Source: Gymnorhina tibicen (taxonomy: Eukaryota > Chordata > Aves > Passeriformes > Artamidae). Taken from it: a DNA stretch of 64,000 nt. Shown here piece after piece: positions 1-12,131 of this stretch (position 1 is its first letter; the number at the start of each line of letters is the position of its first letter). The notes below the pieces were generated by a model. That model was not told the DNA's origin. It saw nothing but the letters and a program-made list of their open reading frames with translations, and ran no database searches. The translations under genes and the position numbers were made by a program. The stretch is from assembly GCA_013399875.1 (NCBI GenBank), contig VXAZ01007505.1, forward strand, positions 1,063,987 through 1,127,986, read 5' to 3'.

Positions 1-2856
1 TTAATTCAATCCCAGTGCCTTGATTTTCCTCTGGGCCTGAGTCCAACAGTGGTGAACATCAGCTTTTGGCTTAATTGTGTGATAGAGGTTCATAGGGGCA
101 AATGGGCCAAGTACTGGAAGTCTCTAAATAGTAGATCTGAAAAGGAGGTCATAGAGGCTGCAGGAAAGGTAAAGGAGTTTGACAGGTTAAATTACAGTGA
201 AGACAGTCTTGCTCTGGAACATAGGCAGTAGAGCTGCATAATGCTACAAAGACAATATTTACTTTAGCCACTGTAAGTGACACAATGCTGGGCAGTGTTA
301 GACCACTGCTGTCTGCTCTTTCTGTAGATGTCACCAAGGCAATTTCAGCACAGGAACCTCACAAAAAAGTGCCATAGAAAATAATGTCCGGTTAGTTTAT
401 ATAGTACACATAACCATGGATGCCTGGTCCAGCAGCCAGATAGAAAACTCTGCTGACTGTCATAGCTCTCTCTTTATGTTCAAACACCCTCCACACACAT
501 AAAAGTTTTCACAGACAAATTGTTACAATACTGACTCTGGAAGGATTTTAATATTAGAAAACCTGTGGAATGTTCAAACAAACAAACAAACAAATCCTGA
601 GCCTTTTTCAAACAGCTCAGACACTGAATAAAAAAGCCAAAAATCTGATATTTTCTGGAAATCAAAAATCAGGTATGTCATGTTTCATGGAGATTCTGCA
701 TCCAGGTATGTGTCATTACCTACATAACAAGAAGAACATTAACACACAGAACTGAGCTCAAAGATTATTGACATTTTAGGCACTTTACCAATGACTAGAA
801 AATTAAGAAAAAAAAAGGAAAAATGAAATTAATAATTTTTTACTAGAATTCTACATGCTGTATGAGAAAAAGATCCCCAAAACAGTGAGTCCACAATGAT
901 GTAGAGGGGGAAGAAACAAGAAGGAAGGTATGAAGCCAATAATGTACAAATGGAAAAGAATGACTCAGCTGTGTAAATTATTGAAATCCTTTTAGTAAGT
1001 TAGATGAACAATCAATGGTATGCTACAGAAAGTCTCTCTAGTAATACATATGGCTACTCCAAGAGCAGTCAAAAAGAACAGAGCAAAAGCAGGCCAAAGC
1101 AATTATGAGAATTTATGTCTGTTCTGTCACATATGACATGATTATGTACATTCAGGATCTTTTAAAAGGTACCAGAATCCCAAGGATGTGGTGAGAGAAT
1201 TGTTCGCATGTGACAGTGGTATTTAAGTACTGATTATGCCTATTAAAATCTACAAAATATAGTGTAAAACTATAAATCTAATACATTTTGTGAATATATT
1301 CCCTGAAAATATAACACAAGTAAGGGAATTATAATTACTTTGATAGAAGCAATTCTCTAAAACTTCCCAAAATCTAAGATTCCTGCTCTTTGGCTCCTTG
1401 AGGGGACAACCACTGCCCACTGCTTGACTATACTTCTCCAGAGTGGGATGGAAAACATGGTCAGTTTGGTCTACAGAAGTCTACACAGCCTAGTTTGCAA
1501 GCAGCCCTCAAGCTGCAGAACACAATTCCCTTTTGTGTTGATTTTGATGAACACCCTCACTTATATATAACTTCTAGTATTTTTTTGTCTTTTCATGATA
1601 ATTATAAATGGTTGTAAAGGAGTGTAGGTGTTCTTCAATGCACTCTGTCACTGCACTATTCTTTTTGACTTATTACTACACTTACTACCATTTTTTACAC
1701 ATTGAATGAATTCTGAAAGAAAATGAAACATGTCAAAAGGCAAGTACAACCAGCCATAAATGGAAGCAGCACTTGCTTGAGTGCTATCTCAAGCTCTATT
1801 GCTATCCCTGAGCACAGAGAACATGTTTTTAGGATAGGGGTAAAGCACAAAATATTGGCACTGTGAAGAGATACTTTCTGCTTCTTTCTGTCTTAAAATG
1901 GTTTGCTTTTACACTATTACACCTACTTTGAGGTAATTTTTTCTGTATTAAATACAAGTGAAGACAGCAGATAAGATTATTCAGGAAGATATCAGGCATA
2001 GGAGAGATTTTGACTTTGCCTTTGAATTAGGGATCACCTCTATATTTTCTCATACAGAATTTTACACTGAGATAGATAACTCATATCTCAATGCACTTTC
2101 ATGTGGAAGATGGTAATCAATATCTCAATATCCCTTGTATCTCAGTACCTCTTTATTTATAACTAAAGACTTTCGTGAATATCATGCACGCTACCTATTC
2201 TGGAAAGGATAAACAGCAAATGGTGAGTTTTGAAGACGTAGTAATAGAGATACTCAAATAATAATCAGTAGAAATAATTAGCACTCCCAAAAATCACAAA
2301 ATTATTAGACATTAGGTCCGGAACTCAACCCTATTGGAATGAGAAGGCATCTGAATTAAGGCAGCTATAACTATGGATAGCCAAATCATTATGACTCCCA
2401 GATTTCTCCCTTCGCTTGTCCCAAACACTTCTCAATGTGTCACTTTTACTCATCGATTTTTTTCAGTTGCAAGTTGATTACTATCCTACCAGTAAATTCT
2501 GCTTATATCTTGAATTAATAAACATTCATCATTTCTGAAGGCAATATCTTGATCTGTCTAGTTGATGCCTTCCTTCTTCAGTATGCTACTTTTCATTTAC
2601 AACTGTTCTTTCTGCTAAATCTGTTGATGACTCTTCACTCAACAGAGAGAAAAACTGTGGTGTTATAATCATGTGCAATGTAGGAGTGGTAACGCATTTC
2701 ATAGGGTAAGATAGGATAAGCAGCTCCCTGGCAAAGTAGCATTTGTATTAGAGCTTGCCATCACTTAAAACAAGTCGAAAATCTAGATAGAAAATTTTGT
2801 ATCTTAAAACTCCTTTTCAATAATTCAGGCATTATCACAGTTTGAGAATTCATGTT

Positions 2857-2882
2857 AAATATATATATATATATATATATAT
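2857..2882. repeat. (AT)n microsatellite
   Basis: About 13 uninterrupted AT dinucleotides, visible directly. Tracts of this kind are length-variable and can extrude as cruciforms. No gene or promoter element sits beside it. Confidence 0.95.
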
Positions 2883-3020
2883 GTGGAAATTAGTATCTGC
2901 AGAAGCTTAGTCCCAGTGATTTTGTGAACCTTTAAGATCCTGAAAACACTCTCCACTGTTATAAATATTGGCCACAAAAGCTTTCAGGTTTTCTTTCAAT
3001 GGATCTTTTGCTTGGTTTTT

Positions 3021-3046
3021 GTCCGAATTCTATGTCCGAATTCTGG
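3021..3046. repeat. 13-bp tandem duplication
   Basis: Two adjacent copies of GTCCGAATTCT followed by AT in the first and GG in the second. This is a small local duplication of the replication-slippage type, and each copy carries an EcoRI site. No function is inferred. Confidence 0.85.
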
Positions 3047-3687
3047 CTATTTTAGCAGCTTCTCATCTGTGAAGCTTCAAGATGTTTGTTCGGTGGTGTA
3101 CCCCAAGTACTGATTTTTCTGACACTGAAAAACACCTACTTATGTCACTCAGCTGTATGATATCAGTTTATGTTGCTCTTGAGCCTGCTCTGTCATGTCT
3201 GGGGGTGTGTAGAAGTAGCAACAATAAGATGATTTAAGCAATGATAATATAAACCATGCTGTGTTACAGTAAATGAGTATTTTTTATGCTTATTGCTATA
3301 TCTTTTCCCAATATAACCTTTACCCTTAAAAATCAAAAATAGTTCATCCATAACCCCAGAAGACAAGCCAAACTTTCCCACTGAGAGAGTTTTCAGGACA
3401 GCCTGCAAAGAACATACCATATATTCCAAGAATGCATTCCCTTGCCTCTGCTATTTTAAGTGCACCTTAGGAAGCTATAATTACTGTGCTCATCAGCTGT
3501 AGTAATTGTAGGGAAGAATGTTCATATCAAACAGAGTTCGCATTGCTATGGCAACACAGCCAGTAGTAATAGCGTGGACTATTTTAGAATGGGGATCCCC
3601 AGTTAGAGATCTGAAGCACCTGCAGGTGCGAAGGATTTTTCCATGTGCTAGAAGTCCTCTTCTAACAGCAAAAAAAGACAACAATTT

Positions 3688-3705
3688 GGGGGGGGGGGGA
3701 GGGGG
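3688..3705. repeat. G-rich homopolymer tract
   Basis: Twelve G, one A, then five G on the plus strand. It is the only long G run in the AT-rich part of the window. Such a run could fold as a G-quadruplex, and it is prone to sequencing and replication slippage. Confidence 0.9.
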
Positions 3706-4539
3706 AAGAAACAAACACAAACCAAAATCAATTAAACACCCAACCATGCATCCTGTAAGGGCCTATTCTAACACTGCGCTGCTTTGCTGTTAGAGCATCA
3801 CTGCTGCAATCAGTATAACTGACAAATAAAACAGCCTGTAACTGATAGAAATGCCTTTTTCCACCTTTCTGGCTGTGTACTGCAGCCTAAAAGAGGGTGT
3901 AAATTATAATGGGATGTGGGTGCTGAATTTAATCACATTCACACCCTCTTTAAGGATCCTTCATGTTACAAGAGCTACAAAGGAAACTTAGACTTACCTA
4001 CTTGTAGAAGTTGTTCCAAAATAAATCAGAGCTCTGCTTTTAAAGTGCAGTGGCTACTCTGAAGTAGATCCCTATGCGGGAACTCTTATTCTGCAGAATG
4101 TTTCCTTTGTCCCTCTTTCAAATTTACCTTAATCCACTTGAGATAACCAGAAATGTCTCTCTTTGCAAGCTATTCCAGTCAATTTCCCAGTGCAGCTTTT
4201 TACTGTAAGTGCAATCAAACCTAGTGACTGAAAGTACTGGTTTTAATGGTCTGTTCTAATGCTAGGACTTCCAGGAATAATAAAAATTTGCATTATGAGA
4301 AATAGCATAGAAATAGCAAAAGTTAATTTTCAGAAACCAGCAGCCATTTTTTGCTCATTTGAGAATGAAGTCCATAGCAGGATTTCATTTTGAAAGAGTT
4401 ATCCCTTGATGCAAATTTTCTATCACAGATATTTTTACAGAGCATCAAAAGTGTGGTTATGTATTGGAACGCTTTCACAGCAGCCCATTAACAAGGTTCC
4501 AGCCTTGCCTGCACCTGGACTTCCCCTCTTGTCCTACAG

Positions 4540-4626
4540 CTACTGTTTCCTCAGTCATAATGATCTGGCAATTTGTACAGGCACAGTCTGCAATAGAACT
4601 GTGTGATTAAATATCCATGTATTCAG
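4540..4626 (+). other. candidate non-coding exon
   Basis: This 87-base segment lies between a pyrimidine-rich acceptor-like sequence ending CCTACAG at 4539 and a perfect donor CAG|GTAAGT at 4624-4632. A second acceptor-like TTTCCTCAG ends at 4554. The segment has stop codons and no recognisable coding content, so if real it would be part of a non-coding transcript or a UTR. Isolated splice-like pairs are common by chance in long vertebrate introns, so confidence is low. Confidence 0.15.
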
Positions 4627-5250
4627 GTAAGTCTCGTTTTTACTTTAGTGGATTATTTTAATGGTCTGGTTTCAATCACAACCCACAAACAGGCTGAATC
4701 TGTAAAACAAGGCAACTGGTAACCGTGGCCAAGACGGATGTGTTAGGACCATGGGAAGTTACTACTGTTGACAGGATCCTCCTAAGTTTTCCCCAAGGAA
4801 AAATTTATTGTTAGTGAAGAGCCAACTACAAAGTATAAGCAGAAAAATATATCCAGCAGATTAACAAAATATATCCAACAGATTAAGACTAGAAAGCTTT
4901 GCCTTCTATGTTTGCACCTAAATGCCATTCTGTCACCCCAGTCTAAAGGAAAGTGATCACAGTGCCCTTAGGAAATGGGCACAAACCCGAAGTATTGCAA
5001 AGACAGCCAGCTTTCTCTTTTCATTAATCTTAAGTATTAGTTCATCCAAATTTCATGAACGTGAAGTTAGGGCCAAAAGCACTCAGGGCATTTTGTATAT
5101 GAGCTGTGCTGCTGACTGTTCACACCACTAGAGCTCTGGGAAGGCACCAGTGGGATTTTTACTCACTGCTTTTCTGTAGACAGCTCTTAGACTACAGGCT
5201 GTGGACCACAGGAAATCAGCCATGTTTCTGTGTTGCCTGCATTCTGACAA

Positions 5251-5286
5251 TATTATGGATAAGGACAGTATTATGGATAAGGACAA
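5251..5286. repeat. 18-bp tandem duplication
   Basis: Two adjacent copies of TATTATGGATAAGGACAG, the second differing only in its last base. This is a simple recent slippage or duplication event with no surrounding gene. Confidence 0.9.
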
Positions 5287-7372
5287 GAGGAATAACCCCA
5301 CACTGACTTCACAGTATGTGAATTGAATTCAGGTCACATTTGGTTTTGGGTCTGGATGTTAAATGCTTGATTTCACTGCATACACAAAATTTTGCTTCTA
5401 AGAATATTGGGTCAGATTGTCAGCTTTGTACCTCTATATTCTGATGATTCAAAGAAATTTCTTTCCAATGCAGATTTCCTAGTACATAGAAGTTCCAAGT
5501 GGGAGAATAGAATTGACTTTCGCTATACCAGATAAACGTCCGCTACTACATTATACATACCTGAGAATTTCAGTTTATTGAGTACTCTGGGGAAGGCATA
5601 TAACTAGACCTGTTGTAAATCTTTGGTCCTTGAGAGATTAATGTAACAAAAAGTTTGAAGTAGTCAATAAAATGCTTAGGTCTGCAGTGCAGCTGATCCA
5701 GAAATGGTTCTGATCACCATAAGGAATGAAAAATCTGCAAACAGACCTCTTTTATTCACCAGCCAGGAAAAGACAGAGATCACACCATCAGGTCCATCTC
5801 ATCCAAGACAACTGAAAGTCCTTCAAATCCTTTAGGATTTTAATTGAAGAGGAAAAAGAATATTATTCAAGAATGCTAGATTACTTTAACCACGGCAAGG
5901 TAGTTGTTATTCTGGTATTGACTGGGTTCCTAGAATAAATTTTTTAGTTTGGCTTTTGCTTCACATTATTCTTTAAATAGAAGTCTAAGCAGGAAAAGAG
6001 CATTCAGAAATGAGAGAGACTCATGGAGGCTATAATATTACACTGCTACCTTCTCGTCCGGCAGAAAAGAAACAGATCCACCTATATTTATATTTGCATT
6101 CTCAAATTAAGAGTAACATAAACTGTACCATAAGCACATTGTAGGCCTTGAAAATTCAAATTGAACACTGTGCATTTTTTATTTTTTTAATTACTGATTA
6201 TTTAGCCTTGCTTATTGCTAATAAAAAAATAATTTATAACTGTTCTTCCATTACTATATAATAACATACTTTTTCTTTAAGCAATCAAGAAGGTATTTTG
6301 TCTTTCTCCCTTTCTTTTTTTTTTTTTTTTGAACCCCTAAAAAGATTTTCAAGATTTTGTTGACTTAGAAACTACTAACTACAAGTCTATATGAATCAAT
6401 GTAGTAAAAGCTTTGTCTCCCATCAAAGCCTATTCTATTCAGGTTGAATGGTTTAACATTTTACTTCTAAATTCCACATGGCATGGATAGCCACCCATGT
6501 GTCCCTGCATACCCTTTAATATCATTACTAATGTGGCTGTGAACCATAGATGCTGTTCCTTGAAGTTAACACCTGTGCATTTCAGCTCAGTAATCTGAGT
6601 TCTTTCTAGGTTTTCTATTACTTGCTCCAGTGCTACATTATCAGATACAATTATTCAAGTTTCCTGTCAGGAATGGAAGCAAATATAATTCCTGTCCCGG
6701 ACACTTCTTAATTTTTTTTTTTTTTACTTTCTCTTCATTCCTTGATTTATCAAATCTAGGTTTTTTACAAGTATGCCTTTAGGAAGGAATCTTCTTTTTC
6801 TGTTTATATGTTTCTGAGAAAAATTTTACCTCCATGTTCAAAACTTGTACCTCTTGAGCAAGTAAATTCCACCAGAGAATTCAAAATACAAATAGTAATA
6901 CTTTTTATTTGTTTTCCCCACACAACTTGAAATAGGTAATCTTAGTTTCCATTCTTAGAGAAAAAAACCTCTCAGTAGTGTTCAGTGTTCATGTTTTCCT
7001 TGTTTTTCTGTTGGTCATACGCTCTGCCTAAGCAGATTAAAAACTCCATACATAGGTTTCATAGCTATGTTACACTCTAATAATTCATTAAATTGACTGC
7101 TTAACTAAGTCTTTTTTTTTTTTCCTCAAAATGTGTGGGAATGAAGAATGTGCAACCACAAAAATGTCATTCAAATAGGCAGATAAGCATAAGAAGGAAA
7201 AAAGGCATGAGTCCATAACATCAGATATTTAGTTATGAAAAATAAAGATGAAGTCAACATTATTTTAAAGCAAATTTCAGGGACCAGAAATAAATACAGT
7301 AAATGTTACTGAAGACATCAGTAGGTGTAAGCATGTTACATAAATGTTAGTGTATAGTGTCTTCGCAGGTAT
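5287..7372. other. unique AT-rich DNA with poly-T runs
   Basis: No gene is seen. Homopolymer T runs occur at 6315-6330 (16 T), 6712-6725 (14 T) and 7112-7123 (12 T). The DNA upstream of them is not a recognised retroposon, so they are not called as reversed poly-A tails. Confidence 0.55.
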
Positions 7373-7770
7373 TTAACTGTGATTTGCAGTTTCCAGGAAA
7401 TGTCTCCTCAGCCTCCATGATGTAACACTGAGTGGCCTCATTAGCCACGTGGGAGAATAGGCCAGGCCAGAAGTGCCCTCTTTGTCCCAGAATTTGTCAC
7501 CTCTCGCCTTCTCCAAGCTTAGTTCCTTGGTCCTTGGGAACAGTTGCACCTGTGAGCAAAGGCTGTGCCCCTGAACGACTGTGCAGCTGCAAAACCACGA
7601 GCACACGTTGCTTCAAAGCGGACTGTACATCCATGAGTCCTTTCCCTCCAGTCAACAGAAGGCCAACACCTAAAATGACCATCACAGGCATCATGACACC
7701 CTCTAGGGTGTAACCAGCACACCTCTGGCAGTGCTGACAAATAAATTCTGGAACAAAAAGAAGCATGGAA
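7373..7770. other. unrecognised GC-richer block with overlapping ORFs
   Basis: This block is more GC-rich than its surroundings and keeps several CpG dinucleotides. Three minus-strand frames stay open over 70-90 codons (7373-7606, 7497-7766, 7519-7740), and one plus-strand frame is open over 93 codons (7432-7713). Four overlapping open frames on both strands are more likely to reflect composition than coding. No domain was recognised in any frame. It could be an old retrocopy, an unlisted repeat or a conserved non-coding element. Which one cannot be decided from sequence alone. Confidence 0.3.
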
Positions 7771-10402
7771 GCATATGGTTTGCTGATGAAATCCTAACTG
7801 TGGAAGTCAATTGTCAGAATCCAGCTCATTCAGAGGTGGAATATTATCCCTTATTATTAATCAGTGTATTTTTAGTGTGAATACAGAGGTGTGTATATGT
7901 GTATATATACACATGCATATTCATTATGTACCTGAAGCAATATTTTGCATTCACTGAGAATGCTTTATAATTAAAGTGTTTGCATAATTAAAGTTCTTGC
8001 AGAAATAATTTCTATCATTGTGCAGTAAATCACAAAATGGGTAAAGGAGCCAGAGCTGGCATATCTTTGAATGATATAAACATTATTTGATGCTTTGTAG
8101 TATCTATTTATGACAGTTTTTAAAGCTTGCTGTATTGAAAATGTTAAAAATTAAAAATTAAAATGTTAAATATTAAAAATTTTATCTAACCATGTTCCTA
8201 CTTTAGGCACTGTATGTTAGTATCTTTCACTCTTTATTTTGATGCCAATGCCTAATTAGGAGATCCATTAAAAATCCCTGATATTTACTGAATGGAAAAA
8301 AACCCAATGTAAATACCTTTTTTAATTTTAATTTTTTTTTTAATTATAATATTTACAGACATAATATAGATAATAAAGTCAAACATAAAAATTAATAAGA
8401 CTATAAAATGAACCAAGTCTATTTTATACACGTAAAAATAGAAAGTGATTTACAAAATTGGCAAACATAACTGATGAGAACAGCATCTGCATTAAAGGCT
8501 GATTTAACTTTACTTTTGTAATATTCATTTAAGATTTTACCCCTTAATTTTGTCACTGGTCTGGGCACAGCACTGTAGACGTGACATGCTTTGATTATAA
8601 TCCAGATCTAACTGGGTGGCCTTGGACAACTGATTCCTGAACTTGTTTTTTTTCACTGTCAGTAGTGTGTAGGGGAAGTAGAGTCTGTCTGTTTAGGTGT
8701 CTCTTGACTAGTAAAATGGAAATGGTCATTCTTATCTGTTACGTAAAGATGCTACAGGGATTTGGCAGATAATATGTGCAAACTGCTGCTTGTGAATATT
8801 AAAAACAGACCGCTATGTGTTATTTATTTGGTTTTACAGTTACATAAATTACTTTATTTATAAAAAGGGAACTAGAAAATATTCCGTGGTGTTTTTAAAA
8901 ATGAGGCCTTCTCATGTTCCTGAATCATGCTATGATAGGAGTTGGTCAAAGCAGAAGATTTGAAAACTGCAAGATACTATATGCACTAATGAATATGCTA
9001 TGCATGATGCACTGTAAGCAGGGGTTTTGTAATCACATTTCCATTTATAACAATTTTTAAAGCAGAGAGCACAATCGACTTCATAACTGAAGGAAATATC
9101 AGTAACTAATAATTATGAATAAAAATTATAAATGCTTTTTCTCAGTTATGGATCAAGATGATCCATAGTGATCCAAGTGAAACATACTAATAGCAATAAG
9201 GTTTTGGAAGAACAGTTTCTGGTAAGTCACCCATCTACTGTGCTGTCAAGCGAAAGGGAACAGATCCCAGTTTTGAGAAGAATTTGTTTCATCTTGTAGC
9301 TGGAACATTTACAAACATTACTGTGCCATTTTCTCACTGGAGGTCCCCAGTTAGAGGCTGTCAACTTCACAGCTAATGCCCATGAACAGTCAATCACCTG
9401 CATCAGTCCAAATTAGCCTCCCAAACTATTTTAAGTTTGATATTACACTGTATGGGATAAAAATCTTCATAATCTTCGTTATCTGTGGTGATTTTAATGG
9501 CAGAGAAGCGGAACAAAGCGTTTGACTGTGACCAGTTAAACCACTGCAAAGGGTTGGTAACTGAGTATATTCCAAAGTCTTACACCTACAAGCAATTTCA
9601 GACTGCAAAGAGGGAGAAAATAATTATTTCTGAAAAAAAATGTAGTTAGTTTCAAATCTCCACTAAGAGTGATGGCTCTAAGGAAGAGCAAGAAAATATT
9701 CCAATCAGATTGTAGCTTTGATAACCTTATGGGTTTCACAGACCTTTGAATTATCTGACTGACAACAATGAGATACCCAAAATGAAGAGATTGTTCTGGA
9801 CCAAGTTGCTTCTGACATGGGAAGCAGACGAAGAAGAAGAGAGGAAGAACAGATCTGGCGAAAGAATCAGCAGAGGAAACTTGTTCTTGCTGCTCTTCCT
9901 GCTGCTGTTGTGGCCTGGGAACCATGGCTGGTTTTCTGCTGCTGATCTTGTATACCACCAGGTTTGGTTTTAGAATCACCAGCATACTGCAAAATAATGG
10001 CAACTATCCATCAAACCTGCTGTCCCCAAATTTTGAAGACTTGGGAAGAAATAAAAACATTCAGCTAAAATGAATCACATAGAAGTAATCGGCACTTGTG
10101 GATGATGAAAAATTTATAAATGACTCTTGAGCCTAGATGAATTGTCAATGTTTTGAAATTATTACACACTGAAAATTTGTATACTGTCTCTCTTGAGCAG
10201 ATAGATTAACAGAGTTTGTATAAACTAAGCAGGCAATCCAACCTATTACTATAGCTATTCCTGCATATATGTCTTGTTCTGCAATGGGATGTATGACTAG
10301 TTATTTGTTATTAATGATAGACACAGATAGGAAAAGTAATATTTCAGTGTGTACATGTTAGACATTAATGTTTTGGTCTTGGGAAATTTTTTATTTTCAC
10401 AG
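7771..10402. other. unique AT-rich non-coding DNA
   Basis: No gene is recognised. An 18-bp perfect palindrome of alternating purine-pyrimidine sequence lies at 7897-7914, and an A/T-only low-complexity stretch at about 8139-8181. The longest open frame is 155 codons on the minus strand (9536-10003). It overlaps a 75-codon plus-strand frame and contains a Gln/Glu-rich run read from a GCTGCT/CTTCCT-like tract. It shows no domain and is treated as a chance frame. Confidence 0.5.
7897..7914. repeat. 18-bp perfect palindrome
   Basis: ATGTGTATATATACACAT equals its own reverse complement. It is embedded in a GT/AT alternating stretch, a composition that favours cruciform or left-handed DNA. No gene or promoter element is adjacent, so it is most likely a decayed dinucleotide repeat. 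Confidence 0.9.
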
Positions 10403-10728
10403 TGAAGATTCCATCAGCCCATTTGAAATATCTTCTGGAAACAGACTTCAAAAAAAAAGGTGATCTATTTCAGGATTGAGAGGATGACTCTCCCAGGCTC
10501 TGTGTGGGACAAGCCAGGCACTGCAGGTGACCCCAGAGAGGCCCTCACGGATGGATACTGTTCTACCTCCTCCAGGAATTCTGGAGGTGGGGCCAGAGGG
10601 AGGCTGATGGAGGTGGTTACAGCCGGGGTGTGCTCAGAGGGCCCAGGGTTTTCTTCCTCTGCAAGTTTTAGAAGAAGCACATTTTGTATTTTATGGAGGC
10701 AGCCCTTACAGACCTGCTGTCTCTGTGG
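10403..10728 (+). other. candidate exon-like GC-rich segment
   Basis: A long pyrimidine tract ending TTTTCACAG at 10402 gives a good acceptor. GTGG|GTAAGT at 10725-10734 gives a good donor. The 326 bases between are markedly more GC-rich than the flanks. An open frame begins at an ATG at 10460 and runs through the donor, but its translation is Gly/Ser-rich without a recognisable domain. The opposite strand is also open over 71 codons (10465-10680). It may be a non-coding or untranslated exon, or a chance arrangement. Confidence 0.2.
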
Positions 10729-10734
10729 GTAAGT

Positions 10735-11570
10735 GGCTCTGTAAGTTTACTCAGGACTTCCAATCTGTTGTAGTCTATTGAAATAGGATTGTATGAGCTG
10801 GAATCAAGACCAGTGCCCACCTAACTGAATTCACATTAGTTTATGATGTATTTCATATGTATCATTAGAGGATAAGTACAGCTGTACCTTTCCCTTGTAT
10901 AGCGAGCCCTATGAAAACACTTTGAAAAGAAGGACTAATGCTTTAGCCAAACACTGGGTATAAAAATGTTCTCAGGTTGAATTAAGGATCACATGGCAAA
11001 ATTAGTCAATTAGAAATGTGTATCTTGTGCTAGTGCATTATGAGGATAACAACAGTTCTTGTAATTATTTACTTAATGAATACAGCCATAGAGTAACAAA
11101 TCTACTACTAGTCTTAGAAATTATTTCTTCAGCAAATGAAAGCAAAGTATTTCTTTTTCGAAAGGTAACCTTTTCAGAATTTTCGTAACTCCCACTCCTG
11201 TTGCACTCTTTACCATCACCCAGGACTATTAAATGCATCCTAGCAGAGACCTTTCAACTTCTAGTGGAATCAGAAATACCTTGTGGTTCAGTTTCTGTTG
11301 CTGAAAACTCAGATGTGTGTTTCTGAAAAATTACTAACTAGAGAGAAATCTTAAAAATAAAAGCAATAATGCCCTCAAATTAGCTTCCCTGAAATCCAAA
11401 TAGTCTGTAAACTGCATTCAGAGCCACAGACTGGTCTTTGAGATAGAAAAAAAATTAGAACTTTGCCAAAATTTCAATTTCCTCACATCACCATACACTG
11501 TGATAACTCCTATCAGGATCACAGTCATACTTGTGTGTGTTGGAGCTGGTAGGTCATATTAAGAACTTAG
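10735..11570. other. unique AT-rich spacer
   Basis: No gene, repeat or structured element is seen between the exon-like segment and the LTR. The last five bases before the LTR form its left target duplication. Confidence 0.55.
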
Positions 11571-11575
11571 GTAAA
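11571..11575. repeat. left 5-bp target site duplication (GTAAA)
   Basis: GTAAA lies immediately outside the left LTR terminus and is repeated exactly at 12127-12131. Five bases is the duplication length expected for ERVL-class integrases. Confidence 0.85.
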
Positions 11576-12126
11576 TGTCATGGTTTAACCTCAGTGGCAT
11601 CTAAGTACCGTGCAGCAACTTGCACACTCTCCCCCCTCCCCTAGAGGGGAGAAGAATTGAAGAAAAAAAAATGCCATGGCCTGAGATAAGATAAGAACAG
11701 CATAATTACTGAAATAAAGTAAAATATAAAAATAATAATAACTAATTATACTAATAGCAATAATAATAATAGTAGTAATAATAACAGAAATAACAGAGAA
11801 AGAAAAATAATGCACAAGAGAAACAATTCCTCATCACCCACTGACTGATGAGCAGCGGTTGGCAGCTTCCGTGGGCCAACTGCCCCCACTTTATATACTG
11901 GGCATGATGTTCTATGGTATGGCCAGCTTGGGCCATGCTCTCTCTTGGCTTCTTGTGCACCTGATCACTGGTAGGGAATGAGACACTGAAAAGTCCTTGT
12001 TTTGAGTGAACACTACTCAGAAATAACTCAAACATCCATGTGTTATCAACTTTGTTCTCATACGAAATCCAGAATACAGCACTGTACCAGACACTAGGAA
12101 GAAAACTCCCAGCCAGAAGCAGGACA
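11576..12126 (-). mobile_element. solo LTR, avian ERVL type
   Basis: On the plus strand the element begins TGTCATGGTTTAACC and ends in AGGACA, giving TG...CA termini. It is flanked by exact GTAAA repeats. Its layout matches the common bird ERVL LTR read on the minus strand. From the right, that gives the U3 end (CCTGCTTCTGGCTGGGAG-like), the 'ACTTTTCA' block, a TATATAAA box at 11897-11890 and then an ATT trinucleotide run (11730-11790). Next comes the 'TTATCTCAGGCCATGGC' block, followed by the C/G-rich end. Both termini are present and no internal gag-pol sequence is beside it, so it is a solitary LTR left after recombination. The usual ATTAAA polyadenylation signal appears mutated. The family assignment is from memory of the consensus pattern. 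Confidence 0.85.
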
Positions 12127-12131
12127 GTAAA
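12127..12131. repeat. right 5-bp target site duplication (GTAAA)
   Basis: Exact copy of 11571-11575 directly after the right LTR end. It fixes the LTR boundaries. Confidence 0.85.

Larger units (their letters stand above)
1..5250. other. unique AT-rich non-coding DNA
   Basis: No gene is recognised here. Open frames are all shorter than about 95 codons, overlap each other on both strands and show no domain. The stretch holds an AT dinucleotide tract (2857-2882), a 13-bp tandem duplication (3021-3046), a G run (3688-3705) and one segment with strong splice-like ends (4540-4626). No CR1, LTR or DNA transposon remains were recognised. Intron or intergenic sequence is the simplest reading. Confidence 0.6.

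Noticed and set aside
9536..10003. 155-codon minus-strand open frame with a Gln/Glu-rich run
   Set aside because: The Gln/Glu run comes from a simple CTG/CTT-rich tract and the rest has no domain. A 75-codon frame lies on the other strand.
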